The notes under the pieces are model-generated. The model saw only the letters and a program-made list of their open reading frames with translations, was not told the origin of the DNA and ran no database searches. Positions 32,481 to 41,308 of a stretch of DNA of 64,000 nt are shown piece by piece (the stretch's first letter is position 1; every line of letters starts with the position of its first letter). The stretch is from JBCCGG01 sp039029395. GTDB lineage: Bacteria; Pseudomonadota; Alphaproteobacteria; Kiloniellales; JAKSDN01. The position numbers and the translations under genes were made by a program. Location of the stretch: NCBI GenBank assembly GCA_039029395.1, contig JBCCGG010000009.1, positions 76,700-140,699 on the forward strand, written 5' to 3'.

Positions 32481-34070
32481 ATGAACAGCTTCGAACACTT
32501 GCTCCGGCAGTTGTCGGAAGGCCGCATATCGCGGCGCACCTTTCTGCAAAGCGCGAGCGCGCTGGGTCTGGCCGCGGCGGTGCCGGCCGGGCTCTTGGCC
32601 GAGGAGGCCCGCGCGGCGGCGCCCAAATCGGGCGGCAACCTGCGCCTTGGTTCGGTCCAGGGCTCGACCACGGACTCGCTCGACCCGGCAACCCTGAGCA
32701 GCGGCTTCGTCAATCTGCTCTGGTACACAATTCATACCCAGCTTACCGAGGTCGGGGCCGACGGTCAGCTCGAGCCGCTCTTGGCCGAGTCTTTCGAGCC
32801 CAACGGCGGGCCCCAGGAATGGGTCTTCAACCTGCGCAAGGACGTTCAGTTCCACGACGGCAAGACGGTCGATGCCGACGACGTCGTCGCCTCGATCTCG
32901 CGCCACAAGGGCGAGGACTCCAAGTCGGCCATGAAGTCGGTCATCGAGTCGGTGACCGACATGAAGACCGATGGCCCCAATCGGGTGATCTTCACGCTCA
33001 AGGAGCCGAACGCCGACTTCCCCTTCGTGATGAGCGCCAGCTCGCTGTCGATCCTGCCGTCCAAGGACGGTGAAGTCGACCTCTCGGGCAACGGCGCCGG
33101 TGCCTACATCGTGCGCGACTTCGAGCCCGGCGTGCGGGCCACGATCGAGAAGAACCCGAACTTCTACCTGTCCGGAAAAGGCCATGTGGATTCGGCGCAA
33201 ATCCTGGTCATCGCGGATTCCACCGCGCGCACGAACGCCCTGGTGACCGGCGACCTGGACATCAGCGGCGACATCGAGGCCAAGACCGCGCACCTGCTTG
33301 CCGGCCGGCCGAACATCGTGGTCGAGGACACGGTCAGCACCCAGCACTACACCTTCCCCATGCGCACCGACTTGGAGCCCTTCAAGAACAAGGACGTGCG
33401 CATGGCGCTCAAGCTGGCGATCGACCGGGAGGAGGTGCTCAACAAGATCGTGCGCGGCCGCGGTTCGCTCGGCAACGACCACCCGATCAGCCCGGCCAAC
33501 CGCTTCTACAACGCCGACCTGCCGCAACGGACCTACGATCCGGACAAAGCCCGCTGGCACTTGAAGCAGGCCGGCATGGAAGGCCTGGAAGTGGAGCTGA
33601 CCGCCTCGGACGGGCTCTATTCCGGTGCGGTCGATACGACGGTTCTCTTCGCCGAGCAGGCGGCCAAGGCGGGCATCAAGATCACGCCGCGGCGCGCGCC
33701 CGACGACGGCTATTGGTCAGACGTGTGGCTCAAGGCGCCCTGGTGCGCGAGCTACTGGAGCGGCCGGCCAACCGAGGACTGGATGTTCACCCAGGGCTAC
33801 GGCGCGGAGTCGAACTGGAACGAATCCTATTGGCAAAACGAGCGCTTCAACGAGCTCTTGAAGGCCGCGCGCGGCGAGCTCGACGAAGACAAGCGCCGGG
33901 GTATGTATCACGAGATGCAGGCGATCTGCCGGGACGACTGCGGCTCGGTCATTCACCTCTTTGCCAACCACATCTTGGCGTTCCGAGACAACGTGCGCCA
34001 TCCCGAGCAGGTCGGCGGGAATTGGGAGTTCGACGGCTACAAAATTATCGAGCGCTGGTGGTTCGCTTAA
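32481..34070 (+). CDS. ABC transporter substrate-binding protein, family 5 (copy 1)
   Basis: A 529-aa periplasmic solute-binding protein of the peptide/nickel/opine type. The N-terminus has a twin-arginine signal (RISRRTFLQSASALGLAAAV, ending ...EARA). Family 5 blocks include GSTTDSLDPAT, VFNLRKDVQFHDGKTVDADDVV and DIEAKTAHLLAGR, and the tail RWWFA is shared with copy 2 at 36785. Overall the two proteins look more than half identical (by eye). No permease or ATPase gene is near, so it probably works with a transporter encoded elsewhere or is an orphan receptor. Confidence 0.92.
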   Translation: MNSFEHLLRQLSEGRISRRTFLQSASALGLAAAVPAGLLAEEARAAAPKSGGNLRLGSVQGSTTDSLDPATLSSGFVNLLWYTIHTQLTEVGADGQLEPLLAESFEPNGGPQEWVFNLRKDVQFHDGKTVDADDVVASISRHKGEDSKSAMKSVIESVTDMKTDGPNRVIFTLKEPNADFPFVMSASSLSILPSKDGEVDLSGNGAGAYIVRDFEPGVRATIEKNPNFYLSGKGHVDSAQILVIADSTARTNALVTGDLDISGDIEAKTAHLLAGRPNIVVEDTVSTQHYTFPMRTDLEPFKNKDVRMALKLAIDREEVLNKIVRGRGSLGNDHPISPANRFYNADLPQRTYDPDKARWHLKQAGMEGLEVELTASDGLYSGAVDTTVLFAEQAAKAGIKITPRRAPDDGYWSDVWLKAPWCASYWSGRPTEDWMFTQGYGAESNWNESYWQNERFNELLKAARGELDEDKRRGMYHEMQAICRDDCGSVIHLFANHILAFRDNVRHPEQVGGNWEFDGYKIIERWWFA

Positions 34071-34094
34071 GCGGGGCGGGGTGAGGGGATCCCC

Positions 34095-34517
34095 TCACCA
34101 CTCACCGGAATTTTCCATCGAGGCCCAAGGCTCCTGAATCGGCAGGGCCTCGCCGTCTTGGAGTAGCTCGATCGAGACGTTGTCGGGCGAGCGTACGAAA
34201 GCCATGCGACCGTCGCGCGGCGGGCGATTGATCGTCACACCCTTATCCATGAGGTCCTGGCAGAGCTTGTAGATGTCGTCGACCCGATAGGCCAGGTGGC
34301 CGAAGTTGCGCCCGCCTTCGAGCTCTTCAGGATCGTAGTTGTAGGTCAGCTCCACCTGGCAATCCTCGTCGCCGGGCGCGGCCAGCATGACCAAGGTGAA
34401 TCGCCCCTCGGGGTAGTCGTAGCGCCGGATCTCCTTGAGACCCAGCTTGTTGCAGTAGAAATCCATCGACTCGTCCAGGTCGGCCACGCGGACCATGGTG
34501 TGCAGATACTTCAGCAT
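34095..34517 (-). CDS. gloA: Lactoylglutathione lyase / glyoxalase I family
   Basis: A 140-aa vicinal-oxygen-chelate protein whose N-terminus LKYLHTMVRVADLDESMDFY is typical of glyoxalase I. The metal ligands are the His of MLKYLHTMV, the Glu of QVELTYNYD, the His of NFGHLAYRVDDIY and the Glu of DNVSIELLQ. Typical GloA acts on the methylglyoxal-glutathione adduct. The start at 34517 follows GGGA; the frame is open upstream but without sense. It lies between a solute-binding protein and a Rieske gene, which may be coincidental. Confidence 0.93.
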   Translation of the reverse strand: MLKYLHTMVRVADLDESMDFYCNKLGLKEIRRYDYPEGRFTLVMLAAPGDEDCQVELTYNYDPEELEGGRNFGHLAYRVDDIYKLCQDLMDKGVTINRPPRDGRMAFVRSPDNVSIELLQDGEALPIQEPWASMENSGEW

Positions 34518-34600
34518 GTCGTTCCCTTCGTCCCTTGATAAGGAGGTGATCTTTGCGCGCCATCTACCACAGACCCGCCCCCGAGGCAAGAATTCGAAGA

Positions 34601-34623
34601 CTTGATCGAAATTTCTTGATCGA
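34601..34623. promoter_or_regulatory. Tandem CTTGATCGA direct repeats
   Basis: CTTGATCGA occurs at 34601-34609 and again at 34615-34623, a 14-base period, in the AT-rich region between the divergent gloA and Rieske 2 genes. Tandem boxes of this kind are common sites for a dimeric or AraC-type regulator; the GlxA/AraC protein nearby is one candidate (inference only). Confidence 0.3.
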
Positions 34624-34729
34624 GGATTTCCCCTTCTATAGGTTGGCCTTTTCGGCCATGCCGAATTTCACGAGATCGTCGAAAGTTCTCGACTGATGGG
34701 GTGTAACAGGCTCATCCGGGGAGGACGTC

Positions 34730-35869
34730 ATGACCCATAGACTGAGTGATCTGGTCACGCGCGAGGACATCGACCGCGTGACATCGCCGAACGGCACCTT
34801 GCACCGCTTGCCTGGCGTGGCTTTCCGCAGCGAGGAGTTTCTCGCCCTCGAGTTTCGCCGCTGGCTGTCGCGAACCTGGCTGTTCGTCGGGCGCGGCGCG
34901 GACATTCCAAACCCCGGCGACGGCACCACCGTGCCCGGCCTTCCGGTCTTCTTGGTCCGTGGGCGCGATGGCAAGATCCGCGCCTTTCTGAACGCCTGCC
35001 GACACCGGGGGCACAGGATTCTGAAAGAGCCGTGCCAAGCCAAGCGACTCTTCGTCTGCCCGTACCATTCCTGGAGCTATGACCTGGAGGGCCGCCTTGT
35101 GCGCACGCCCCATATGGCCGGCGCCGATCGGCACGAGCTCGAGGGCTTGGACAAAACCGACTACGGCCTCAAGCCGGTGCGCTGCGAACAGTGGCACGAC
35201 TGGATCTTCATCAACCTGTCGGGCGAGGCCGAGCCCCTGAAGGATTTCGTGGCGCCGATTGCCGAGCGCCTTTCCTTCGTCGACTTCGGCCGACTCAAGC
35301 ACTTCTTGACCATGAGCCGGCGACCGATCGAAGCCAACTGGAAGGTCTGCGTGGAAAACACCATGGAGCCTTATCACTTGCCCTTCGTGCACGCCAAGAC
35401 CGCTGCCGGCCAACCCCTCGATCAGCACTATTCGATCTCGGAGGATCCGATCTTCGGTTCAGGCATCGAGGTGCCGGGCAGCGTCTACACCAATGAGCAT
35501 GGCGCGGGCGGCTTGGACAATCTGGACATGAGCGCTCACTACCTGCTGCGCGCGCCCAATTTCTTCCTGACCAGCTACGCGCCCGACGTCATCGTCGACA
35601 CCATGTACGTGCCCGACCAACGGGACCCGCGCAAGTGCTGGCTCGAGCAGGCTTGGTACACGACCTCGGGACGGGAGGTGACGGCGGCCGAGATCGCCGA
35701 ATGGGAATCGCTCGAGGAAGCCGTGATGATCGAGGATGTCACGGTCATGGCCGAGGTCCAAGCCGGCGCCGAAACCGCGGTGGTCGATGACGGCGGTGTC
35801 CTCTCGCCGGTTTGGGAAACCTGCATCCACGGATTCTACCGTCACCTGATTGAGCGGCTGGACGACTAA
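34730..35869 (+). CDS. Rieske non-heme iron oxygenase, alpha subunit 2
   Basis: A 379-aa paralogue of the 30158 oxygenase. The Rieske ligands start at Cys90 (CRHRGHRILKEP ... CPYHSWSYD), and the iron site is NWKVCVENTMEPYHLPFVH from residue 203, again with Glu in place of the bridging Asp. GGGGAGG before the ATG supports the start. The C-terminal half (WYTTSGREVTAAEIAEWESL) aligns with copy 1 (YSTSGEAMAPDQLALWHQLE). It ends overlapping the convergent GNAT gene by three bases. It should need a separate reductase; the flavin reductase at 45014 is a candidate. Confidence 0.93.
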   Translation: MTHRLSDLVTREDIDRVTSPNGTLHRLPGVAFRSEEFLALEFRRWLSRTWLFVGRGADIPNPGDGTTVPGLPVFLVRGRDGKIRAFLNACRHRGHRILKEPCQAKRLFVCPYHSWSYDLEGRLVRTPHMAGADRHELEGLDKTDYGLKPVRCEQWHDWIFINLSGEAEPLKDFVAPIAERLSFVDFGRLKHFLTMSRRPIEANWKVCVENTMEPYHLPFVHAKTAAGQPLDQHYSISEDPIFGSGIEVPGSVYTNEHGAGGLDNLDMSAHYLLRAPNFFLTSYAPDVIVDTMYVPDQRDPRKCWLEQAWYTTSGREVTAAEIAEWESLEEAVMIEDVTVMAEVQAGAETAVVDDGGVLSPVWETCIHGFYRHLIERLDD

Positions 35870-36663
35870 GCGGAAAAGCGCGCCTGGTCGCGCGAGGCGG
35901 TGACCGCACAGAGGTCTTCCTTGCGATCAAGCCCGCAAGCTTCGATCATCTTGCGCGAGGCGGTGTTGGACTCGTGAACTTGCTCGTGGACCTTGGTCCA
36001 GCCGAAGGCCCGGTGGCTTTCGATCAGGGTGAGCGCGTTGACGAGCGAGCCCAGCCTCTTTCCCCGGCAGCGCGGGTCGACCGAGATCAGGCCGATGAAA
36101 AGGCAGCCGCCGAGGCGGCTGTTCTCGTGATAGCGCATGCAAGCCGAGCCGGTCGCGACCGGCATGCCCTCTTTGTCGCGCAGCAAGGTCGTGATGATCG
36201 GCACGTCCTCACCACGGGAATAGTAAGCGGGATAGGGTAAAATGTCGCACGCCATGTTCAAGGTCTGAACCTCGCCGATGGCTTGGTCGTCCGGCGATAG
36301 ATAGATTTCCTTGCGCCAAGCCGTCGGCAAGGTCACGGCCCTCTCGATCGCCTCGCAGGTCGGCAGGACGGTTTCGGGCGTTCCCGTGTAAGTCAGCCAT
36401 GTGTTCGTGTGCCACCCCGGGCCCAGATGGCGCGCGATGGCGGCCAGGATCTCGGTTTCGCGAGCGCCGGGAAAGCCCACCAGGCCGTCTTCCTCGGCGA
36501 CCCGTCGTACGCTGTCCCAACCCACGCGCTCGGGATCGTCAAAGCCGACCATGCGAGCGCCGTTGTAGGCGCCGGGTGTTTTCGCGATCCAATCTTTGCG
36601 ACTGTGGATAGCTTGCTGCCGCCGGATCTGAATTTCGGTTCCCAAATAGTCGTGAACCGCCAT
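35866..36663 (-). CDS. GNAT family N-acetyltransferase
   Basis: A protein of about 265 aa from the MAVHDYLG start (42 bases downstream of an earlier ATG). The C-terminal half shows a GNAT core: ATGSACMRYHENSRLGGC, then ISVDPRCRGKRLGSLVNALT, the acetyl-CoA loop, and NTASRKMIEACGL. The N-terminal half (IRRQQAIHSRKDWIAKTPGA, WLTYTGTPETVLPTCEAI) does not match a domain that I recognise. It lies between a Rieske gene and a solute-binding protein gene, which fits modification of a small amine, but substrate is unknown. Confidence 0.82.
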   Translation of the reverse strand: MAVHDYLGTEIQIRRQQAIHSRKDWIAKTPGAYNGARMVGFDDPERVGWDSVRRVAEEDGLVGFPGARETEILAAIARHLGPGWHTNTWLTYTGTPETVLPTCEAIERAVTLPTAWRKEIYLSPDDQAIGEVQTLNMACDILPYPAYYSRGEDVPIITTLLRDKEGMPVATGSACMRYHENSRLGGCLFIGLISVDPRCRGKRLGSLVNALTLIESHRAFGWTKVHEQVHESNTASRKMIEACGLDRKEDLCAVTASRDQARFSA

Positions 36664-36784
36664 GACTATGCTCGCATCGCTCCCTTCCAAACGCCACGGC
36701 GGCACCGCGAACTGATGTCACGGTGCCGCGTCGCTTCAAAAGGTTATAGACCCGATGCCGCGCCTTGCAAAAGGCGGATGGCGC

Positions 36785-38377
36785 CTAGGCGAACCACCAG
36801 CGCTCGGCGAACTTGAACCCGTCCAGGTCCCAGTTGCCGGCAAGCTCGTCGCCGGTCTTGAGCTTGTCGGACATGGCGAAGACGTAGTTCGCGAACATGG
36901 GAATCACCGCGCCGCCGTCGTCGCGCACGATCTGCTGCATCTCGACGTACATCTCGCGCCGCTTGTCGCTGTTGAGCTCCGCGCGCGCCTCGACCAGCAA
37001 CTTGTCGAACCGCTCGTTGGTCCAGAAGGTGTCGTTCCAGTCGGCGCCACCCAGGTAGGTGGAGGTGAACATCCAATCCTCGGTCGGCCGGCCCGACCAA
37101 TAGCAGGCGCACCAGGGCTTCTGCATCCAGACGTTCGACCAGTAGCCGTCGTTCGGCTCGCGCACGATCTCGATGTCGATGCCCGCCTTGAGCGCGTGCT
37201 CCCGGTAGAGCGTCGCCGCGTCGACCGCGCCGGCGAAGGCCGCCTCCGAGGCGCTGAGCTGGACATTGAGGGAATCCAAGCCGGATTGCTTGAGGTGCCA
37301 CTTGGCCTTTTCCGGATCGTAGGTCCTTTGCGGCAGGGCCGAGGCATAGAACTGGTTGGACGGCCCGATCGGATGGTCGTTGCCGACCACGCCGTAGCCC
37401 TTGAGGATCTTTTGCACCAGCTCTTCCCGGTCGAGCGCCAGCTTGAGCGCCATGCGCACGTTGTTGTCGTCGAAGGGCGGCGTGTCGGTGCGCATGGGGA
37501 AGGTGTAGTGCAAGGTGCCGGTGACGTCCTGGACCCGCAGATTGGGATTGCGCCCCAGCAAATGGACCGTCTTGAGGTCGCAGCGGTCCATCAGATCGAT
37601 CTCGCCGGTCGAGAGCGCGTTGGTCCGTGCCGTGGTGTCGATGATCGAAAGGAACTCCAGGGAATCGAAATGGCCCCGGTCTGCCTTGAAGTAGTTCGGG
37701 TTCTTCTCGAAGGTGGCGCGGATGCCCGGCTCGAAGGAGGTGATCTTGTAGGGCCCGATGCCGATGCCGGCGGTCGGGTCCGCGATCTCGCCCGCCTTCG
37801 CCGGCAGGATCGCGATGTGATAGTCGCTGACGACATAAGGGAAGTCGGCGTTGCCGCCCTTTAGGGTCACGACGACAGTGTCTTTGCCGTCGGCCTTGAT
37901 GTCCTCGATCTGCTCGACCAGGGACTTGGCGGCCGATTTGGTTTCGCCCCGATGCAGGTTGACCGAGGCGACCACGTCCTCGGCATCCAAAGTCTTGCCG
38001 TTGTGGAACTCCACGCCCGGCCGCACCTTGAAGTACCACGTCTTGGCGTCGTCGCTGGCTTGCCAGGACTCGGCGCCTTCCGGCACCATGGCGCCGCTGG
38101 GCAGCACCTCGCCGATGTAGCCGTTGATGGTGAAGCCGGTGCCCGAGGCGAAGTTGTTCTCGTAGGTCCGAGGATCCAGGGAGTCGGTTGTCGAGCCGTG
38201 GGCCAGGCCGACCCGCAGGTGGCCGCCCTTCTTGGGCTCCGCGGCCTGTGCCGCTCTGCTGCCGGCGAGCGGCCCTGCCATGGCCAGGGCGCCGGTCGCG
38301 CCGGCCGCCTGCAGAAAGCGGCGCCGGCCGGTCTTGGACGATCGGCGCGGACGCCGAATTGGGTTCGTTGAGGTCAT
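36785..38377 (-). CDS. ABC transporter substrate-binding protein, family 5 (copy 2)
   Basis: A 530-aa paralogue of the 32481 protein in opposite orientation. The twin-arginine signal is KTGRRRFLQAAGATGALAMA. It shares HLRVGLAHGSTTDSLDP, KVRPGVEFHNGKTLDAEDVV, DDGYWSNVWMQKPWCACYW and the terminal ERWWFA with copy 1. As with copy 1, no permease or ATPase is encoded in the window. Upstream (38378-38740) is a possible leader region. Confidence 0.93.
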   Translation of the reverse strand: MTSTNPIRRPRRSSKTGRRRFLQAAGATGALAMAGPLAGSRAAQAAEPKKGGHLRVGLAHGSTTDSLDPRTYENNFASGTGFTINGYIGEVLPSGAMVPEGAESWQASDDAKTWYFKVRPGVEFHNGKTLDAEDVVASVNLHRGETKSAAKSLVEQIEDIKADGKDTVVVTLKGGNADFPYVVSDYHIAILPAKAGEIADPTAGIGIGPYKITSFEPGIRATFEKNPNYFKADRGHFDSLEFLSIIDTTARTNALSTGEIDLMDRCDLKTVHLLGRNPNLRVQDVTGTLHYTFPMRTDTPPFDDNNVRMALKLALDREELVQKILKGYGVVGNDHPIGPSNQFYASALPQRTYDPEKAKWHLKQSGLDSLNVQLSASEAAFAGAVDAATLYREHALKAGIDIEIVREPNDGYWSNVWMQKPWCACYWSGRPTEDWMFTSTYLGGADWNDTFWTNERFDKLLVEARAELNSDKRREMYVEMQQIVRDDGGAVIPMFANYVFAMSDKLKTGDELAGNWDLDGFKFAERWWFA

Positions 38378-38740
38378 GAGGGGTGCCTCCGAAGTCTGGC
38401 CGCGCTGGGGCGGCTGATTGCTGAAGCTTTAAGCGAGGTCGCGCGGTGCGACGCCAGGGCAGGGATGACAAGGCGGCCGCCCACGGGCCTGGGCCCGCCT
38501 GCCGCTGGGGGCCGCGACTAACTGTCGGGATAGAGGCTAAAGCCGCCTTCTCTGCGGCATTCGTAGCGCTTGACGATGGGCGCGTTCCTGAGGCGCATGA
38601 CGCTCTCTTTGCCCTTTCGGGAGTGGACCTCATCTGGCGTGCGAGTGTAGTGCCCCCGGTGCGCTTGTCCATTGGAAATGTCACCTCTTGGACGGTGCGG
38701 CGGCCTTCACGCATAATCGCCCGAAATGGGGGAGGAAAAG
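38378..38740. other. Intergenic region between the divergent SBP copy 2 and SDR genes
   Basis: About 360 bases without a convincing gene. A 26-codon minus-strand frame (38518-38598, reading MRLRNAPIVKRYECRREGGF and ending YPDS) has a weak GAGAG ahead of it and a protein-like sequence, so it might be a leader peptide or gene remnant for the binding-protein gene, but it is too short to call. The plus-strand frames in this stretch have no protein-like composition. Confidence 0.4.
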
Positions 38741-39490
38741 ATGACCGGATTTGAAGGCAAGGGCGTGGTGGTAACTGGCGCCAGCGGCGGTATCGGGCGC
38801 CAAGTCGCGCTCGACCTGGCGGCGGCCGGGGCCGGGGTGGTGGTGCACTACGGCGGCTCGGAAGCGGCCGCCCAAGCGGTCGTGGAGGAGATCCAGGCGG
38901 CGGGCGGCCGGGCCGTCGCCTGCCAGGCGGACATCGCCCAGCGCGCCGAGGTCGAAGGTTTGCTGAAGGCCGGTCTCGAAGCTTTCGGGCGGATCGAGCT
39001 GCTGGTGCACAGCGCGGCGCTCAGCCTCGACGGGCCATTCCTGGAGATGCCCGAGGACGACTGGCGCCGGGTTATCGATGTGAACCTGACCGGTGCCTTT
39101 CATTGCCTTCAGGTCTTCGGCCGGGCCATGGTCGAGGCCGGCGGCGGGGCGGTCGTCAACATCTCGGCCAACACCGCGATCGACGGCCGGGTCAACGCCG
39201 CCAACTACTGCGCCTCCAAGGCCGGGCTCAACATGCTGACCCAATGCGCCGCCTTGGAGCTGGCGCCCACGGTCCGGGTCAATGGCCTGGCGCTCGGTTT
39301 CTTCGCCAGCCCCTTGGTCGACCAGCTCTACACGCCCGAGCAACAGGCTGAGGCGATCGCCGCGATCCCGCTCGGCCGCATGGGCCGCTTCGCCGAGGTC
39401 TCGGATGCCGTGAAGTACTTCGGCTCGGAGGCCTCGGGCTTCATCACGGGCCAGACGGTAATCATGGACGGCGGGCGGGTGCGGCGATGA
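38741..39490 (+). CDS. Short-chain dehydrogenase/reductase
   Basis: A 249-aa classical SDR using NAD(P). The nucleotide motif TGASGGIGRQ is at the N-terminus, NxAA-type HSAALS in the middle, and the catalytic YxxxK is in NYCASKAGLN with the Ser in ISANTAIDGRV. It ends with GSEASGFITGQTVIMDGG, the usual Rossmann tail. The ATG at 38741 is preferred over 38726 because GGGGGAGGAAAAG precedes it. Its stop overlaps the GFA start as ATGA. Confidence 0.94.
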   Translation: MTGFEGKGVVVTGASGGIGRQVALDLAAAGAGVVVHYGGSEAAAQAVVEEIQAAGGRAVACQADIAQRAEVEGLLKAGLEAFGRIELLVHSAALSLDGPFLEMPEDDWRRVIDVNLTGAFHCLQVFGRAMVEAGGGAVVNISANTAIDGRVNAANYCASKAGLNMLTQCAALELAPTVRVNGLALGFFASPLVDQLYTPEQQAEAIAAIPLGRMGRFAEVSDAVKYFGSEASGFITGQTVIMDGGRVRR

Positions 39491-39894
39491 GCGAGCGCAT
39501 CGCCCGTTGCGGCTGCGGCGATCTGGCGGTGACGGTGCAAGGCAAGCCCGCCGAGATCCACGCCTGCAGCTGCTTCAACTGCCAGCGGGAGAGCGGCAGC
39601 GCCTTCAGTTACACCGCGGTCTTTTCCGAAGCCGACGTCGCGCTGGCCGGCGCGCGCAAGGTCTGGCGGCGCCATGGGGACTCCGGGCGCTGGCTAGAAA
39701 GCGTGTTCTGCCCGACCTGCGGCGGCGCGGTGCTGTCCCGGGCCGAGCATGGGCCGGGCACGGTCGGCATCCCCGTGGGCTGTTTCGCCGACCCGACCTT
39801 CGCCCCGCCGGAAAAGCTCGTCTGGGCCGTCCGTCGCCACCACTGGCTGGAGCTCCCCGAGGCGATCGAGATTGTGGAGCGGGAGCCCGAATAG
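39487..39894 (+). CDS. GFA-fold (CENP-V/GFA) zinc protein 2
   Basis: A 135-aa GFA superfamily protein translationally coupled to the SDR (ATGA). Zinc cysteines: RCGCGDLAV, HACSCFNCQRESGSAF and VFCPTCGGAVLSR. Together with the SDR it could handle an aldehyde adduct; several methylated-amine pathways release formaldehyde, but no activity can be shown from sequence. It is distinct from the copy at 7801 (low identity outside the cysteines). Confidence 0.9.
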   Translation: MSERIARCGCGDLAVTVQGKPAEIHACSCFNCQRESGSAFSYTAVFSEADVALAGARKVWRRHGDSGRWLESVFCPTCGGAVLSRAEHGPGTVGIPVGCFADPTFAPPEKLVWAVRRHHWLELPEAIEIVEREPE

Positions 39895-39899
39895 GCGCT

Positions 39900-41210
39900 C
39901 TAGTTCTCCGCCGCCTGCAGCTCGCTCAGCAGCTGCTCGGAGATCTGGCCGTCGACCGGGAGCGCCCGGTCGGCCTGGAAGGCGCGCACCGCGGCGCGGG
40001 TCTTCGGTCCGGTCAGGCCGTCGGCGCCGCCGGCATCGTAGCCGAGCGCGTTTAGCGCTTCTTGGACGTCGCGTACCAAGGCGCGGCTTGGCCCGGCCGT
40101 TAAGCCGCCGCCGAGCAGGCTGGCCGCGCCTTCGTTCCGGGCCCGGGCGACCAATTGCCGGGCCCGCTCGGCATCGGCGTCGCTCAGGTGCTGGACCAGG
40201 GCGTCGCGCTGGGTGCCGGCGTCGGGATCCTGGGCGGCCGCTAGGTCGAAAAGCGCGTAGGCCAAGGCAAGATCCTGCGCCACGCCTTCGCCGTTGGCCA
40301 GCATCACGGCGAGCTCGTACTGCGCCGCGGCGAAACCTTGGGCGGCCGAGCGGCGGTACCAGGCGGCGGCCGTGGGGTTGTCTTCGGCCATGCCCTCGCC
40401 ATAGTCGTAGAGCACCGCGATGTTGAACTGAGCCGCCGCATCGCCGTCCTCGGCCAAGGGGCGCCAATTGCGATAGGCGGTCTTGTAGTCGCCGCGCTGG
40501 TAAGCCTCGTAGGCGGCGTCCTCATCGCCTTGCTCCGCCCAGTCGAGTGTGCCGCCATCGCCCGGCGTGCTGCGCCCGGTTCCCAGATAGTGGCGGATCA
40601 GGGCGATCGCCGCTGGGGAGTTCCACGCGGCCCCGCCTTGCATCTTGCCGACCACCCGGCCTTGCTTGTCGATCAAGACAGTGGTCGGCAGGCCGCGGCC
40701 GCCAAGCTTGTGCATCAAGGTGGACCCTGGGTCCAGATAGGCCTTCAGATAGCGCAAGCGGTGTTGCGCGAGGAACGGCTTGACCGTGGCGGCGCCGCCT
40801 TGATCGATCGATACAGTGACAACGGCCAGGCCCTCGTCGCGCAGGCGCGCCTGCAGGTTGTTGAGCTGCGGCATTTCCTCGACACAGGGCGCGCACCAGG
40901 TGGCCCAGAAATTGAGCAGAACGACCCGACCCCTGAACTTCGCAAGACTCACGTTGCGCCCGGCGGGGTCCTTGAACCGCGTCTTTGGCACCGGCGCGGG
41001 CGGGTTGGAGAGCTTGAAGTTGCCCCGGAGAAAACCGTCGAGCGGTGGAGATTCGGCGGCGAGCGCCGGCAGAGAAAGCCCCGCGCCGAGCCAGAGTGCC
41101 ACGGCCAGCAGGGCCGCGCCCCGGCGCCCGGTTCTTCGGCGCTGGCCCGCCGCGGCGGAGCGAACATACCTTCGCCTCGGCGCCAGACTGTGCACGGCCC
41201 CGATCATCAT
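39900..41210 (-). CDS. Exported thioredoxin-like / Sel1 repeat / peptidoglycan-binding fusion
   Basis: A 436-aa protein with three joined parts. After a basic head and signal segment (ALLAVALWLGAGLSLPALAA) there is a TlpA/ResA-like thioredoxin domain (about residues 55-195) with NFWATWCAPCVEEMPQL and the cis-proline region GGRGLPTTVLIDKQG. Residues about 215-345 carry Sel1/TPR-type repeats (AYQRGDYKTAYRNWRPLAED, QFNIAVLYDYGEGMAEDNPT, QYELAVMLANGEGVAQDLAL). The end (about 370-432) is a peptidoglycan-binding domain, VRDVQEALNALGYDAGGADG then KTRAAVRAFQ. GAGGGG eight bases before the ATG pair supports the start. The role (periplasmic thiol reduction near the cell wall) is inferred. Confidence 0.85.
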   Translation of the reverse strand: MMIGAVHSLAPRRRYVRSAAAGQRRRTGRRGAALLAVALWLGAGLSLPALAAESPPLDGFLRGNFKLSNPPAPVPKTRFKDPAGRNVSLAKFRGRVVLLNFWATWCAPCVEEMPQLNNLQARLRDEGLAVVTVSIDQGGAATVKPFLAQHRLRYLKAYLDPGSTLMHKLGGRGLPTTVLIDKQGRVVGKMQGGAAWNSPAAIALIRHYLGTGRSTPGDGGTLDWAEQGDEDAAYEAYQRGDYKTAYRNWRPLAEDGDAAAQFNIAVLYDYGEGMAEDNPTAAAWYRRSAAQGFAAAQYELAVMLANGEGVAQDLALAYALFDLAAAQDPDAGTQRDALVQHLSDADAERARQLVARARNEGAASLLGGGLTAGPSRALVRDVQEALNALGYDAGGADGLTGPKTRAAVRAFQADRALPVDGQISEQLLSELQAAEN

Positions 41211-41308
41211 CGGAAGTTCCCCTCTTCTTTAAGTAGTATAGCAGCTTTGGCTGATCACGCCAAGCCGAATTTCCACCAAGGCTTGTAGACGCGCTTTACG
41301 TCCCGGCG

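Noticed and set aside
34080..34097. Perfect palindrome GTGAGGGGATCCCCTCAC at the end of binding protein copy 1
   Set aside because: No loop and no T-tract, and it overlaps the convergent gloA stop; too short to call a terminator with confidence.
38518..38598. 26-codon minus-strand frame upstream of binding protein copy 2
   Set aside because: Protein-like but very short with a weak ribosome site; could be a leader peptide or gene remnant. Not called.
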